NCBI GenBank assembly: GCA_015852425.1
Contig: JAAAIG010000396.1
Span: forward strand, 1-33,428
Reading direction: 5' to 3'
From: Gryganskiella cystojenkinii
Taxonomy: Eukaryota; Mortierellomycota; Mortierellomycetes; Mortierellales; Mortierellaceae
DNA length: 33,428 bases
Position numbers and translations under genes: made by a program
The notes under the pieces: model-generated
Told to the model about the DNA's origin: nothing
The model's database searches: none
Seen by the model: the letters and a program-made list of their open reading frames with translations, nothing else
Shown here: in pieces, positions 10,011-21,965 of the stretch
How the letters are laid out: each line of letters begins with the position of its first letter
Numbering within the stretch: the first letter of the stretch is position 1

Positions 10011-13000
10011 TTACATTTCAACAGAACGTGAGTTGGCATTAATGTTTCCGCCACCTCCATAGTTCTGGTTGCCAGAATATCCTCCGTTCTCCACAACTGG
10101 AGTTCGTCCAGCAAAATCCTGAAGTCGGAGTCGCTTGATATTTTCCTTATGTTGAGGCCCACCGGGGCGCTGAAGGTGGTATGGCAGAGGCTGTTGTTGC
10201 TGGTGCTGTTGGTGCTGTGGTTGTTGTTGCTGTCTCGGATCGAAAGTAGCGCATGGTGTATCGAGCGAATGGACAGAGTTCAAGACGACCGCCAAGGATG
10301 ACCCTTGGGCTCCTCGAGATCCCCAGTAGGCTTTCAAAAGACATCCATCCTCGCCTAATTGTGACAAATACTCTTGCTCTGCATCTTCTATCTCGTCCCG
10401 CGTAGGTGGGTTTGTGATCAGGTAAGGGACTGGCTGGGTCTTGCCCGTCATGCTTAGCATAATATCGTTCTCGGGTCCACTAGTCGACACACCTCCCATG
10501 ACGCCTTCTTGATTTGCCCCGCCATCGCCAGGGTTGGGACTGTTACCGCCAATGCTACCACTACCGCTGTTGTGACCGCCGCGGAACCCGCCTCGCCCTC
10601 CTCGACCTAGAGCTCCAGGACCACCAGCGCCACCTCTTTGACTGAACCCACCTCGTGCTCCACCTCGTCCTCTTCCAAATCCACCGCCGCCGTCATTCAT
10701 GTTGCTGCCGCCTCCTATGCTCGGACTTGAGGCAGGAGACGCTATTTCCGCTTGCTGTAGCATAGCGGCACGTTGTCTTGGCGGGATCAGTGTTCTCTTG
10801 ACAGTTTGATGGTCTAATCCCTTGGGTGTCACTTTACCCGCAATCAGCTTTGCAGCCTATTTCACCATAAAAATAAGCTCTGGCGATGAGGATTCAAGCT
10901 GTGCAAATATGATACATCATGCTGTTTCGTGTCCAAAAAAAAAATCAAAAAAAAGACAAAACATATCTACGAAAAACACACACCTCCATATGTCCATTCG
11001 ACACGGACTTGAAGCGTTGTCCAATCATCCACAAGTCCGCCAACACGGCTTGTGCGCATTCCCGTACGCGTTGATGCTGTTGATTCATCTTGCCTGCTGT
11101 AGATAAAGGATTATGTTCGCCTGGGAGAGCCAAAGGTCGAGCGTCCGATAACAGGGCATCGAGGACATCCCGAATCACAGATTGGTCACCGGATTCCATT
11201 AGACTTTTGCAAATTGCTCCCTTAAAAATTTGGATCTGGCGGTCGTGAGCAGGCTAGAGAAGAGCGTAAAGGGGACAATACTTAGTCAATCAGGCAGACG
11301 CCGTTAATAACAAACATTTCGCCTTCTAGCTAAAATACTCACCAAAATGGGGTGAAGGCGCTCTCCTTCCCACTGGACCATCCAGCGTGTCTGGATATCA
11401 AGCCGTGATGTTGTATTGACGAGTGCCATGTTCACACTTGATGAACTCGCTCCATCTGCATCGACACACTCCTCGTCTGGAATCTTGGATTTTGACTTCA
11501 GTGCTGAGGGTACTATGGTCATCAGCTTGTTCCCCTCTTGTGAAAATGTATCATGTCTGGTCGAGATCTCATTCGGCCTTACGATCATGTTGACAAAATC
11601 CTATTTCCAATGGTCATCCAAAGGTTAGCGATCAGTTTTAAATGTAAAAGTGGTAGCACACATCTCTCTCGTGAACACGAAATTTACCTCCAAATGTGCC
11701 TGTGAGACATCTGAAGAACCTTGCGAGGATGAGAAATGTACGAAATCCTGCGGCTCCTCCTTCTTGTCCAAACAGTGCACGTAGAGTTGCCCATCCCGAT
11801 CCAATAACACCATAGAAGCAATTCGAGACGAATCAGACTCGTTCAACAGATGAAACTCGCCTAATACCATGAAAAATAACGAGATTAGCCAAGGATACCG
11901 GAATGGATGACCACGCGATCATTCAGGTTCACAGATGACTGAAGGGCATACCATTCGCAATTGCTGTGTAAAAGGAGACAGTCAAAGACGAGGGTGATAT
12001 TGAAGCAGGATGAAAACACTTTGACGGAAGAAGGCCTATTTAAGAAAAAAGTGGTGTTAGAATGCTGATCGACTCTTAATCGGTCGTCTTGTACGAGCGC
12101 TGTATGGCTGTACTTACGCGTGGCCTCGGAAGAGGGTGCTCCATATTGAAGTTCGGTCACCATGGCACATGCAACCTGAAGGGTATTGTGCTGGATTCCC
12201 TTAGTCTTGCCTTTTTCACTACCTCTCTTCGTTACCAGCGTCTCAATATGATTTGTTCTGTATAAAAGATCGATCGGTAACTCCCTCGTACGACTCTTTA
12301 GGGGTGCATTGTGTACGCGAAGGATCTGCACATCCTTATTGCGACGGAGAAAATGATTCACGAGTGCGGATGTTGCTGAGGTATCGTTTACGGTTTTGAC
12401 GGTGTAAAGAGACGCAGTGCAGAGTCTCGAAATCTAAGTATAAAGAGTAAATGATAGATTCCTCGAGCACGTTAGGAATCCTATTGTCTTTACTCCTGTC
12501 AGTGTGTGAAAAAAAAGTACTTTCTTACATCTTCGCGGATGACATCTGCTCTCGCGATATCTTGATTTGACGATATTCTGATAAAGTCAACATGGATATT
12601 TGAGACCCTAGAGGTTTAAGATGAATGTTGGTATTAAGATACGAGATACTGTCAACAAAGTCACCAACAAAACGACCAATATTTCTCTTGCCTGCTATTC
12701 CGGATAGAGTCCCGCAGAGAGTGAAGGGCTGAAAATAGTGTCTTTCTGAGATCCGATTCGCCATAGCTCCAGGCTTCGAAACCATCGTCACGTCCTTTCA
12801 TAGTCGAGTTGTTGGAGTCTCGTCTCGATTTGCTGGCCTCATGATCGTCCTCGTCGGCAAGCACAACGACAATGTTCACCACCGCCCCGAGCAATGCGGT
12901 CGTTGGAGCAGGTGCTGGAGGACCAACGACTTTTTGTGACGCAGTCGTTGTTGCCGCTGTTGGAGCTGTCGGCACAGAGGCCGAGGGGATGGGCTCTAGG

Positions 13001-13729
13001 ATATGAGCGATGGCGCCTTGTAACGCTTGCTCGATCCATTTTGTAGACTTGTCCTGTTGTCCTTCCTCGGTCATGATGGTATCCTCCAATCCTATTGCCG
13101 CTGCCGCTGTTGCTGCCGTTGCTTGTCGAAGAACCTGCAGCTGAGAAGCCACGTGGTCCAAAGTTTGTTCGTCTGGTGTCCATGTGTTGAGAATGACACT
13201 GTGTCCTGTAGGCGTGATTCCAGGAGCGGCATGTATTGAGATCTAAAAAGTCATATTGTCATCAAAAGAGGGATAGTCAGCGTCAAAGGAAAAGCTAATA
13301 GGACGTGCAGGTAACAAAGTCGCTTTCAACCTACTGGAGATTTCCTTCCAACCGGGGCTAATTCCAGAGACAGGCGAGTATAATGTAATGCGGCATCCAT
13401 GAAGCTCATCCACATGGTGCAAGGCTCGAGCTCAAAGTTGTCGTCGTCTAAATTCGAAATAAGAAAAGTGTAGTAGCAATAAAAGAATGGTCAGAATAGA
13501 CGCGTCTATCGCTAGAGGAGGGGGATCAGCCTTTGCATTCTTGTAGGCTGTCAATCCAGTCCCTGTTCGTACCATCGCCCGTTCCCTGGGGGGTTGCTCC
13601 AGAGTCGTGACTCGGTCTTTGTCGAGCTGCAGGAGTGCGGTCGAGGATTAGGATTGTCCTGCTGAGAGTCATTGTTGTAGTCGCACACTCTCGAGATGCG
13701 GAATGAAAAGAATGCCCTGAATCAGTCAT
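10011..13729 (-). CDS. INTS13: Integrator complex subunit 13 (Asunder/Mat89Bb) homologue with RGG-rich C-terminal region
   Basis: Ten exons (13729-13573, 13447-13335, 13242-12692, 12607-12529, 12433-12118, 12035-11952, 11860-11688, 11600-11343, 11253-10984, 10856-10011) give 948 residues. In animals INTS13 pairs with INTS14 in a Ku-like module (vWA, beta-barrel, helical part) of the Integrator snRNA/mRNA 3'-end cleavage complex. Matches to the animal protein run in order: ILILDRTPAAR like its N-terminal VVDHCP; MWMSFMDAALHYTRL; VILNTWTPDEQTL like VLNSWTQEDQNL; RIASMVLLDRDGQLYVHCLD in the barrel; HQRVRECAQAVLADL; and near the end KRLRLQDFAGR (about 908-918), like the animal C-terminal EFAGR region that contacts the cleavage module. 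Unlike animal INTS13 it has an RGG/Gly-rich stretch at about 723-768 and a Gln-rich run. Intron 3 appears to use a GC donor. M20 is an alternative start. Confidence 0.8.
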
Positions 13730-14733
13730 GTCCTGTCGAACCCAATTTAGGCAGGTTCTTCTTGGTGGCTTTGTTAATTTATTAATTTTTTATTCCCAAA
13801 AATTAGGATCGAGTGACACTACTAATTGGTGAGTACTTAATCGATAGCACCCGATAAGCAGGCCACGTTCTCCAGAACTCACTGTGTTAGGATATAAAAA
13901 ACTAATGCCAACAAAAAGGGATCCTCCCTTGCTTTTCCAATAAGTCGCCTTACCCAATGCACAGTCGTGCCACCATGCGCCGCTCGGCGCTATAACGTTG
14001 TACTCTTAATTGTCGTTACCTCCACCTCCGCTGTAGACCAGGGAATAGCCATTCTGCTTGAGCTTTCAGCCGCTGAGATCCGTGCACACATTCACGCTCT
14101 TGTGCAGGACCATGACGGTGTTGTTTTGCATAACTCTCTTCGTTTTCTTTTAGAATCCTGGATCCAGCTCTGGCTTTGACTCTGGATTTGAATTGAGGTA
14201 CCAGTGCCATTTAGCATGCAGTATAATGGATAACTTGAATGATGAAATAGTGTCAAGTAGAGACAGGAAGATCCAAGAGTTTATCGAGGTGTGTGCTAGA
14301 AGGAAACAAGAAGTGTATACTTGAGATTGAAGACTGAGGAGATAGGAATGGCGAGTCTTCCAGGCGCCTCTAGTACCCAAAAAAAAAAAAAAAGGACGAT
14401 CCACCGTTGTGGTGGTTGTTCCTTCAGCAATCAAGATAGGGCTCGGTAAAAAGTAGTTACTCCTCGAGATCAGAATCCGCTACCCTTTATTATAAATAGT
14501 GCCCTGCTCCTGAATCCCTTTCTTCTCTCCCCAGTCAGCAATAAAAACGTATCCATCTTCCCAATTTCTCCTCAACAGCTGTTCCTCCATCACTCCAGTT
14601 CCGTCACACTGAGAGACTGGGCAGAGCTCGGCTGCTTGTGTGGAGAAGTGTGGAGCAATGTGGCCGTGGCACCCAATCGGAAGAGTCAGGATCATTTCGC
14701 TTGCCTTGTTCCCACCGTGGGAGAGCAGCGCGT
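13730..14733. other. INTS13 promoter and NLR 3' flank, no gene seen
   Basis: About 1 kb. Short ORFs (13967-14179 plus; 14480-14758 minus) have no recognisable domain. TTTATT at 14486-14491 reads AATAAA on the minus strand, 243 bases past the NLR stop, and is a candidate poly(A) signal. An A run lies at about 14380-14394. Confidence 0.45.
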
Positions 14734-17700
14734 TCACTGAAGGCAATGGTGGCAACAAAGGGTCGTTGGATGCGACAAATCAGCTGTGGACGTCCTCATT
14801 GTCATCTTACTGTTTCGCAGCTCCTTGAACTTTGAGGCTGCAGACACCACGGTGCTCATTGTGCTTCCGGCAACCTTTAGTGTCATTAGCTGTTCTGGGT
14901 CGCCCACTGCCCCGCGCTGTTGCAGTAGCCGCATATTGATCCTGCTCAAGCCTCGTACGTCTTGGAGGGATGCGTCTGATACAGTAAGTCTGTCATGTGC
15001 CGAACTCCAATGCAGTCGCACCTGAAGGTTGCCTCCTTCTTCTACGACTCGCCACATGCGAACGGACTTATCGCCACAACCAGTTGTAAAATAGGTGCCA
15101 TTTGGGGTTGCATTCCAGGCAATACCTCTAATTTCTCCATGAAAATCCTTCATAAGTACCAGACATTGACCCGAGTTCGCATCCCATAGCCGCACTGTTT
15201 TGTCAACAACGGTGCCCGAGGCGATCTGCTGACCGCTCGGAGAATACACCACGATTACAGGAGTGCTGGTATGACCGCTTAAGATGAAGGCGGGTGCACC
15301 GGTTTGCGTGTCCCACAGCCGCACTGTACAGTCCGAACCGCCTGAGGCGATTTGCTGACCACTGGGAGAATACACTACGGCTGCAACACCATCGGTATGA
15401 CCGCTTAATATAAGGCCAGGTGCACCGGTTTGAGTGTCCCACAGCCGCACTGTAGAGTCAAGACTGCCTGAGGCGATCTGCTGGCCGCTGGGAGAATACA
15501 CCACGCTCACTACTCTATTGGTATGACCGCTTAAGACGAGGCCAGGTGCACCGGTTCGTGTGTCCCACAGCCGCACTGTAGAGTCCCAACTGCCTGTGGC
15601 AATTTGCGGACCGCTGGGAGAATACACTACGGCTACAACACTATCGGTGTGATCGCTTAATATGGGGCCAGGTTCACCGGTTTGAGTGTCCCACAGCCTC
15701 ACTGTAGAGTCAAGACTGCCCGAGGCGATTTGCTGGCCGCTTGGACAATACGCTACGGCAACTATAATATCGGTATGGCCGCTTAAGATGGGGCCAGGCG
15801 CACCGGTTTGCGTGTCCCACAGCCGCACCGTGGAGTCCCAACTGCCCGATGCGATCTGCTGACCACTGGGAGAAAACACCACTCTCAGAACACCTTCGAT
15901 ATGGCCGCTTAAGATAGAGCCAGGTGCACCGGTCTGTGTATCCCACAGCCGCACTGTCCCGTCAACGCTGCCCGAGGCGATTTGCTGACCGCTGGGAGAA
16001 TATACCACTCTCGTAACACCGCTGGTATGACCGCTTAAGATTGGGTCAGGTGCACCGGTTTGCGTGTCCCATAGCCGCACCGTCTCGTCATCACTGCCCG
16101 AGGCGATCTGCTGACCACTGGGAGAATACACCACGCTCGTAACATTATTGGTATGGCCGTTTAAGATGGGGCCGGGTGCACCGGTTTGAGTGTCCCATAG
16201 CCGCACTGTAGAGTCCCAACTGCCCGATGCGATCTGCTGACCGTTGGGAGAATACACCACGCTTATAACACCTTCGACATGGCCGATTAAGATAGGGCCT
16301 GGTGCCCCGGTTTGTGTGTCCCACAGCCGCACTGTCTCGTCAGCACTGCCCGATGCGATTTGCTGACCGCTCGGAGAATACACCATGGCTAAAATATTAT
16401 TGGTATGGCCACTTAAGATTGGGCCAGGTGCACCGGTTTGCGTACTCCATAGCCGCACTGTCTCGTCATCACTGCCCGAGGCGATCTGCTGACCGCTGGG
16501 TGAATACGCCACTCTCGTAACACCGCTGGTATGACCGCTTAAGATGGGGCCAGGTGCACCGGTTTGAGTGTCCCACAGCCGCACCGTAGAGTCAAGACTA
16601 CCTGAGGCGAACTGCTGGCCGCTAGGAGAATACACTATGCTCATGACTCTATTGGTATGGCCGTTTAAGATGGGGCCAGGTGCACCGGTTTGAGTGTCCC
16701 ACAGCCGCACTGTAGAGTCAAGACTGCCCGAGGCGATCTGCTGGCCGTTGGGGGAATACACCACGGTCATAACACCATCGGTATGGTCTCTCAAGATGGG
16801 TCCGGATTCGCCAGTTTGTACATCCCATAGCCGCACGGTATGGTCCTCACTGCTTGAGGCGATCTGGTGGCCACTTGGTGAATATACCATGCTTGTCACA
16901 CGCTCGGTATGTCCTTTTAGGGTGTAGGATTCTGCCCAAGTCATAGTATCATACATGATGATCGTGCCGTTGTAAAGCCCTACAACAAAGGCTTTCCCGT
17001 CTGGAGAATACAAGCAGCATTGCACCTTGGTAACTTGTTTCAGATAAGGCCATTCTCCAAACTGTACGCCTGCCATCTGCGCATAACTCAAATTAGCCTG
17101 ACGTAGCCAAATATTGCGAAGATTGGACTTTCTCAAATCCGCCCCCTCCAGCTGAGCCGAATCGAATTGGCCACCTCTCAGGTTCGCTCCTGGAATCTGG
17201 ATGCCTTTCAAATCCGCCCCATTAAAGTTTTCCCCGGCTCTGACCAAAATCGTGATGGCATTGGCTGCTGCAGTACGCCATTTTTTGTCGCCTTTGGAGG
17301 AATCGATATAGTCGAGTAATTGATTCTTGAACACTGGTTCTTGTTGCACGCGTTCTGCCAGAAACTGCAGAATCGAGGGTTCGCCAACAAAGCTTCTTCT
17401 GAACAGAGGAGACTTGTCATCAGGACCACGATCGATCGAGGTATCGACTTCCTCCAGAGAGCCTTCCATCTCGAAGCTATATGCACTGCCTCGACGTTTC
17501 AACATATCTTTTGGCTCTGCTGCCTTCTCTACGACAATGCCTCCGTTTTGTGGCTCAAACACCGCTCGAGCCAATCCGTACTCCAGAATTGATCGGTGGA
17601 TGAAGTGGTATTGGTTGCCGTTACGCGTCAAGGGACAGGCATCACGCAACAGCTGTTTATCATCCTCATTACCAAAGAATTTGTCCTTCCAGGATACTCC

Positions 17701-20700
17701 ATCTTCAAGACGCGAGTACTTGATCACTGGATTGCCATCTTGCTTGTCGTACACTTCTGTGGCCAGTCTCTTCAAAAAGTCGATACCGTTCCGCGCGAAT
17801 CCATCGTCTGACAGGGTTTGCAAGGCCTTCTTCTCCTGTCCGCTCAACTCCTTGTCGGAAATCCGCTTCTTGCCACGCTCCAGCCACTGTTCCACGAACT
17901 CGTCGTACAGCGCGGACCGAGTGACCTTGGCAACGGCAGAGTTATCTTGATTTGGATCGACCAGGCGCGGCAGCACATCTAGCGACAATGTCAACAGAAA
18001 TGGGTTCTTGACAAGTTCTTGCAAGCTTGGGATCTGTTTGAGTACGCTGCTATAGGTGGCAGCACTCCAGAGTGGCTTTTTCAGGGCGACGAAGCTCTCT
18101 ATGTATCTCTCGATCTGATCCCCGTCAAATGGCATCACCACGGCTTCCTGAAATTGACTAAAGACCGATGGTTGGTTCCGATCACCCGGTCGGAATCGAT
18201 CCTTGTAGTCGAGACCGACGTAGTCGCTTCGACAACTAATCACCATTTGGGCCTTCCACTCCCCTTCTTGATTCAGCCGATTACTCGTGTACAAGTTGTG
18301 GGTTTGCTGACTCTCATCGTATCCGTCGCAGATCAAGACAAACTCGCGGCCTTTCAGCTCTCGGACCTGAGACTCTTCAAACCCGACCTTCCTCAGATGC
18401 TTGGCAATCAGATCCTGTTCAGGCCGGACGATTGCTGGCAAACTGATAAAGAGGGGAATCCGACCTGTTTTCTTTTCGTACTTGCACCACCATTTATACT
18501 CGAGTTCGCCGTTGAAGGTTGATTTCCCTACACCGGAATCACCGAGCAAGAGTAAGACCTTTTGGTCCTGATCGTCCAGAAACTTGTTGGCCTTATCCAT
18601 CAAATCGAACAGATCCGTATCCTTTGCCTGAAGATTGGCCTTGGCTTGGGGCTGAATATAGACGGGTGTGCCTCGCGATTTGATGCGTTGAAGTTTGAGC
18701 CTCTTTAAATCCGCCTCCACATCCAGTTTTCCCTGGACTCGATCGAGCAACGACGATGACACAAGGCTAGGCATGGCGACCTGTATCGGATGAGATTTGA
18801 AACTCGAAGCACGGCAAGCTTTATACATATTACGCTTTGCCTCATTACCATCATTCTTCAGGTCCGCCAACAGTGTTTCCGCGGCTATGCAAGGAAGCGA
18901 GGATTTGATGCAGGTATTGACCGTTAGAAGTTATAATAAATGCCACATCCTGCATAGGCGTAACAGGGACACGTCCATTATGCTTTCCTTACCTTGCGCT
19001 GCACGGTCGGATGACGCGGCCAGCTGTTTGAGAATATCGAGGATTAGCTGCTTGACCGGTACGTGACGGTCCCAATTGACATCGTCTTGGTAAATTTGTC
19101 CCAAAAATGCAACGGCGCCAAGGCGCGACTCCTCGCCCCATTGTGGATCGGCAGCTAAATTACCCAAGCGTTGGCAAACCCCCCATTGGAAGGGTAAGGC
19201 GCGCTGGCAAGGTGCTTCGCAGACTATGGTCTCGAAATCAGCAAGTCGACCTGTCTGTAGGAGCGTGTCTGTGATGCGCAGGGCCGTATACCAAGCGCGC
19301 TTCTTATAAAAGCTAAGTCCGTTGTCGAGAGCGTCCCTCAACTGCTGTCCGCTGGTGTATAGCTCCTTTACTTGATCATATGCATCCATGGCCATCTTGA
19401 CGGCTTCGTACACCTCCCCAAGACTTGTCTGAAGAGTGCTGAGCCCGTCGAGGAAGGCGTTGACATCTAAAGTCTTCACTGCGCTCGCTAACTTGAAGGC
19501 ACTCTGGGCAACCGCTGTGCCTCTCCTCCATCCCGTTTGCCAAGGTGACTCGTTGTCGGGGACACACTGTAACGCTTGAAAAGCATAGGCAGCTTGAAAG
19601 ACTATATAGGGGTCATCGTGGCCCTTGAGTCCATCTAAATAAGCAGAGAGCGGCTCATGCAGGTCCTCGCGTTTAAGGCCTTTGACGTGGCTATCGGCCA
19701 TGGCGTCCAAAACGCGTGAAACCGTAATGGTCATCTGATAGATATAATCTGGTGCCTGTTCGTGAACGAGGTGCATACGGCTGTTTATACAGCCCAAGGT
19801 CCTGACGAGATCGTCCGGACTGAGAGTGTTTGGGGCAGCGCTTCGCACGAGTCGAGCGATCCCCTCGAGCGAATGTACGTTCAACAAAATCGAGTGCTCA
19901 AGACCATCGACAAAGTACGCCAGCAGGAATCGAAAGTCGGGTCTCCCAAGAAACGGCGCCAGAGTAGTGACCTCAGCAACGGCATCCGCATCCTTAAGCT
20001 CGTCGCGTTCAAACGCACGAACCACATTTCTGACAAGGTTGCTGAACCGGTTGAGCTCCTCGAGGTCCTTGATGGTGTCCTTTCGCCACTGTTTCGCAGC
20101 TTTGTCGGATACCTCCTCGTTAAGGACCCTGAGACAGTAGGCGAGTTGAGGAGTATCGATGAGCTGCTTGTTCAGCTCTGGTAGAGTCGGTAGAGTGCTT
20201 GAGTCGGTAGGTGGACCAACATTCTCAACAAAAATTGCTCTCGAAAACTTAGCAGAGTCGCGGACATCCTTTCCAGGCCCTTCTGCAACCAATTGCTTCT
20301 CGTCTTTGGCGAACGATCCTCTATAAGAGTATGGTGCGTTGTTTCGTGAACAGTAGTACTCTTGGTTAGTAAAAGCCTGAAGTATCTCCCCTCTACACAA
20401 GTAAGTGGAACTTTCACCTGAACAAAAATACCATCCATTTAAGAATACACTTACCTCCACATCTCGATCTTCTTGTAACCAGCAAGCGCCTTTTTAGGAG
20501 GTTTATAGCGAGCAACGATCCTGGCATAATCGCGATAGGCGGCGAGAACACCTTCGGCGAGGGTTTGATCTTTGGTAGTTTTAGGGGCACCGGATTTCGT
20601 GGCGGTGGGATTTTTTATCTGATTGAGCCAGGATTCCGCCTGGGTACATAGCGCCAATACAATCTCAGGGTCGTCCGATTTATCAGCATCCTTCAGTAAC

Positions 20701-20771
20701 AACGTGGCCAGGCCCAGGATTGTCTTAGCCGGAAGGTGGATTGATCTTGACCCAAACAAGTTCTCGAACAT
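14734..20771 (-). CDS. NLR-like protein: helical N-terminus, NACHT, pentapeptide repeats, 16 WD40 repeats
   Basis: Three exons (20771-20455, 20320-18993, 18884-14734) give 1931 residues. Order: a helical, TPR-like N-terminal part (1-105); an all-helical Arm-like region (about 135-545) of the type seen in Mortierella NLRs (TPQLAYCLRVLN, SPDDLVRTLG, AYAFQALQCVPDNE); a NACHT NTPase with Walker A GDSGVGKST (663-671), Walker B FVLICDGYDE (730-739) and a sensor-like ISCRSDY (764-770); a pentapeptide-repeat block (about 1103-1157: ADLKG, ANLRG, AQLEGADLRKSNL); then 16 WD40 units to about 1840. By analogy with fungal HET-E/HET-D NLRs it may sense non-self or altered self and oligomerise on NTP binding; no known killing domain is visible at the N-terminus. 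An acceptor at 20781 directly upstream suggests a further 5' exon, so the start is provisional. Confidence 0.85.
15166..16918 (-). repeat. tandem 126-bp WD40-coding repeat array
   Basis: Fourteen head-to-tail units of 42 codons (WD40 units 2-15 of the NLR) repeat at a 126-base period, for example the same TQTGAP codons at 15301 and 15427. Most units read YSPSGQQIASGS-x-D-x-TVRLWDTQTGAPG-x-IL-x-GHT with few fixed differences; variation is concentrated in the residues after GHT and around the S-x-D-x-T turn. One unit (15) carries a one-residue insertion. Confidence 0.93.
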
Positions 20772-21965
20772 GGGGTTGATCTATCGAAAAAAAACTATGT
20801 CAGCAAGAATTATCAAAACTGATTTCTGTGTGGAGATAGCCCAAGATGTGAGACGTGCGATTTTTTGACCGGAAAAAAGGGACCAAATAATGCAGCTCTC
20901 AAAGCGAGATGTGGACAAGACGATGTGCATGGACATTAGCAAGGCATCAACTTCTGACATGAGATGCTTACATCTGTCGAATGGACAGCTACCGAATGGA
21001 TGACATACAATACCTATTAAACGGTTGAAACGAGTGTGATGGGGTGGTCCAGTTGAATGAGATGATGAATGAAAAAGTTCAATGAGAAGTTTGAGGCGAA
21101 GTCGAGTATCGATAGCATAATTAAAAAATTGCTGCAAGCAGGACAAGTGAGCTCTGTGTTCGTTCAATCTTCTTTCTTTATTTGAAAATCTTGCTGTCCG
21201 CCTCAACTTGGCTGCTCGCTTGCTCTCGTTCAAGTTGGATGGTCTAAGGTAACGAATGGTGATCGATGACTGACAAGGAGCCATGATATGAAGACATCTT
21301 GGTTATGCCGCCAAACAGAAAAAAAACCTTGAATTTTTGTTAACAAAACTGTACAGACCATCGAGTTTATTTCCAAAATCCTACGGAGCATATTCGTCCC
21401 ATAAGAAGACAAGACAGGCGAACCAAAGACGAGGAATGTCCGCGGGGGAACATCGATATCATCGCAGTTTTCGGTTGTCCACGCCAATGATGCCAGGTTA
21501 ACGATTTTGTTGATCATGGTTGCACTGAGAAAATTTTCAAGCGCCGAAGGAGAGTTCTAGCCCTTGATCTCGCACGCGACAAGAGAAATCTATGGGCCTT
21601 TTTCCTCCCTTCGACTGGATAACGTTTCGGCGGAAAGGTGATCGTCAATCTTTGGGATAAAAGGTCATAATGTCGTTCACTCTTTTTAGTGGTCTTTTCC
21701 CTCTGTTTTCACATTCTCTTTTCTTTCTTTTCCTCCTCTTCTCCTCCTCCAGTCTCTGTCCATCTGCACAACTACCACCATGGCCAAAAAAAACCCCCCA
21801 AACAAATAGCTTGACTATCAAAGGTACCAAAAAAAAATCGATTTATGCATGGAGGACTAACACGTGTTGCTCAATCCTCTTTTTTTCACGGGAAAATAGA
21901 CATCTTCGAATGGAACGAGACAAGTTTTGGTCCAAGTTTGCCGATCTTTAGTCAACAACCATTTC
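20772..21965. other. NLR upstream region, possible unassigned 5' exon
   Basis: About 1.2 kb between the NLR start and the F-box/LRR relic. A T-rich acceptor (TTTTTTTTCGATAG) ends at 20781, in frame with the NLR through ATC AAC CCC ATG, which implies a spliced 5' exon or leader intron. Minus-strand ORFs at 20781-21284 and 21230-21517 show no recognisable domain. A T/C-rich run lies at 21680-21760. Confidence 0.4.

Noticed and set aside
13530..13545. GC donor (GAAT|GCAAAG) for INTS13 exon 1
   Set aside because: It is in phase, but an upstream GT donor (G|GTACGA) is also in phase and canonical; the exon end GAAT does not fit GC-donor consensus.
14480..14758. Minus-strand 92-codon ORF after the NLR stop, considered as a further C-terminal exon
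   Set aside because: The NLR frame already ends naturally after the last WD40 unit and tail; no clear donor/acceptor pair was found and the ORF has no domain.
15166..16918. Repeat array considered as CRISPR or satellite DNA
   Set aside because: The units are exactly 42 codons in an open reading frame encoding WD40 blades, with no spacers.
20781..21517. Minus-strand ORFs upstream of the NLR
   Set aside because: No recognisable domain, and no convincing donor site that would splice them to the NLR acceptor could be fixed by eye.
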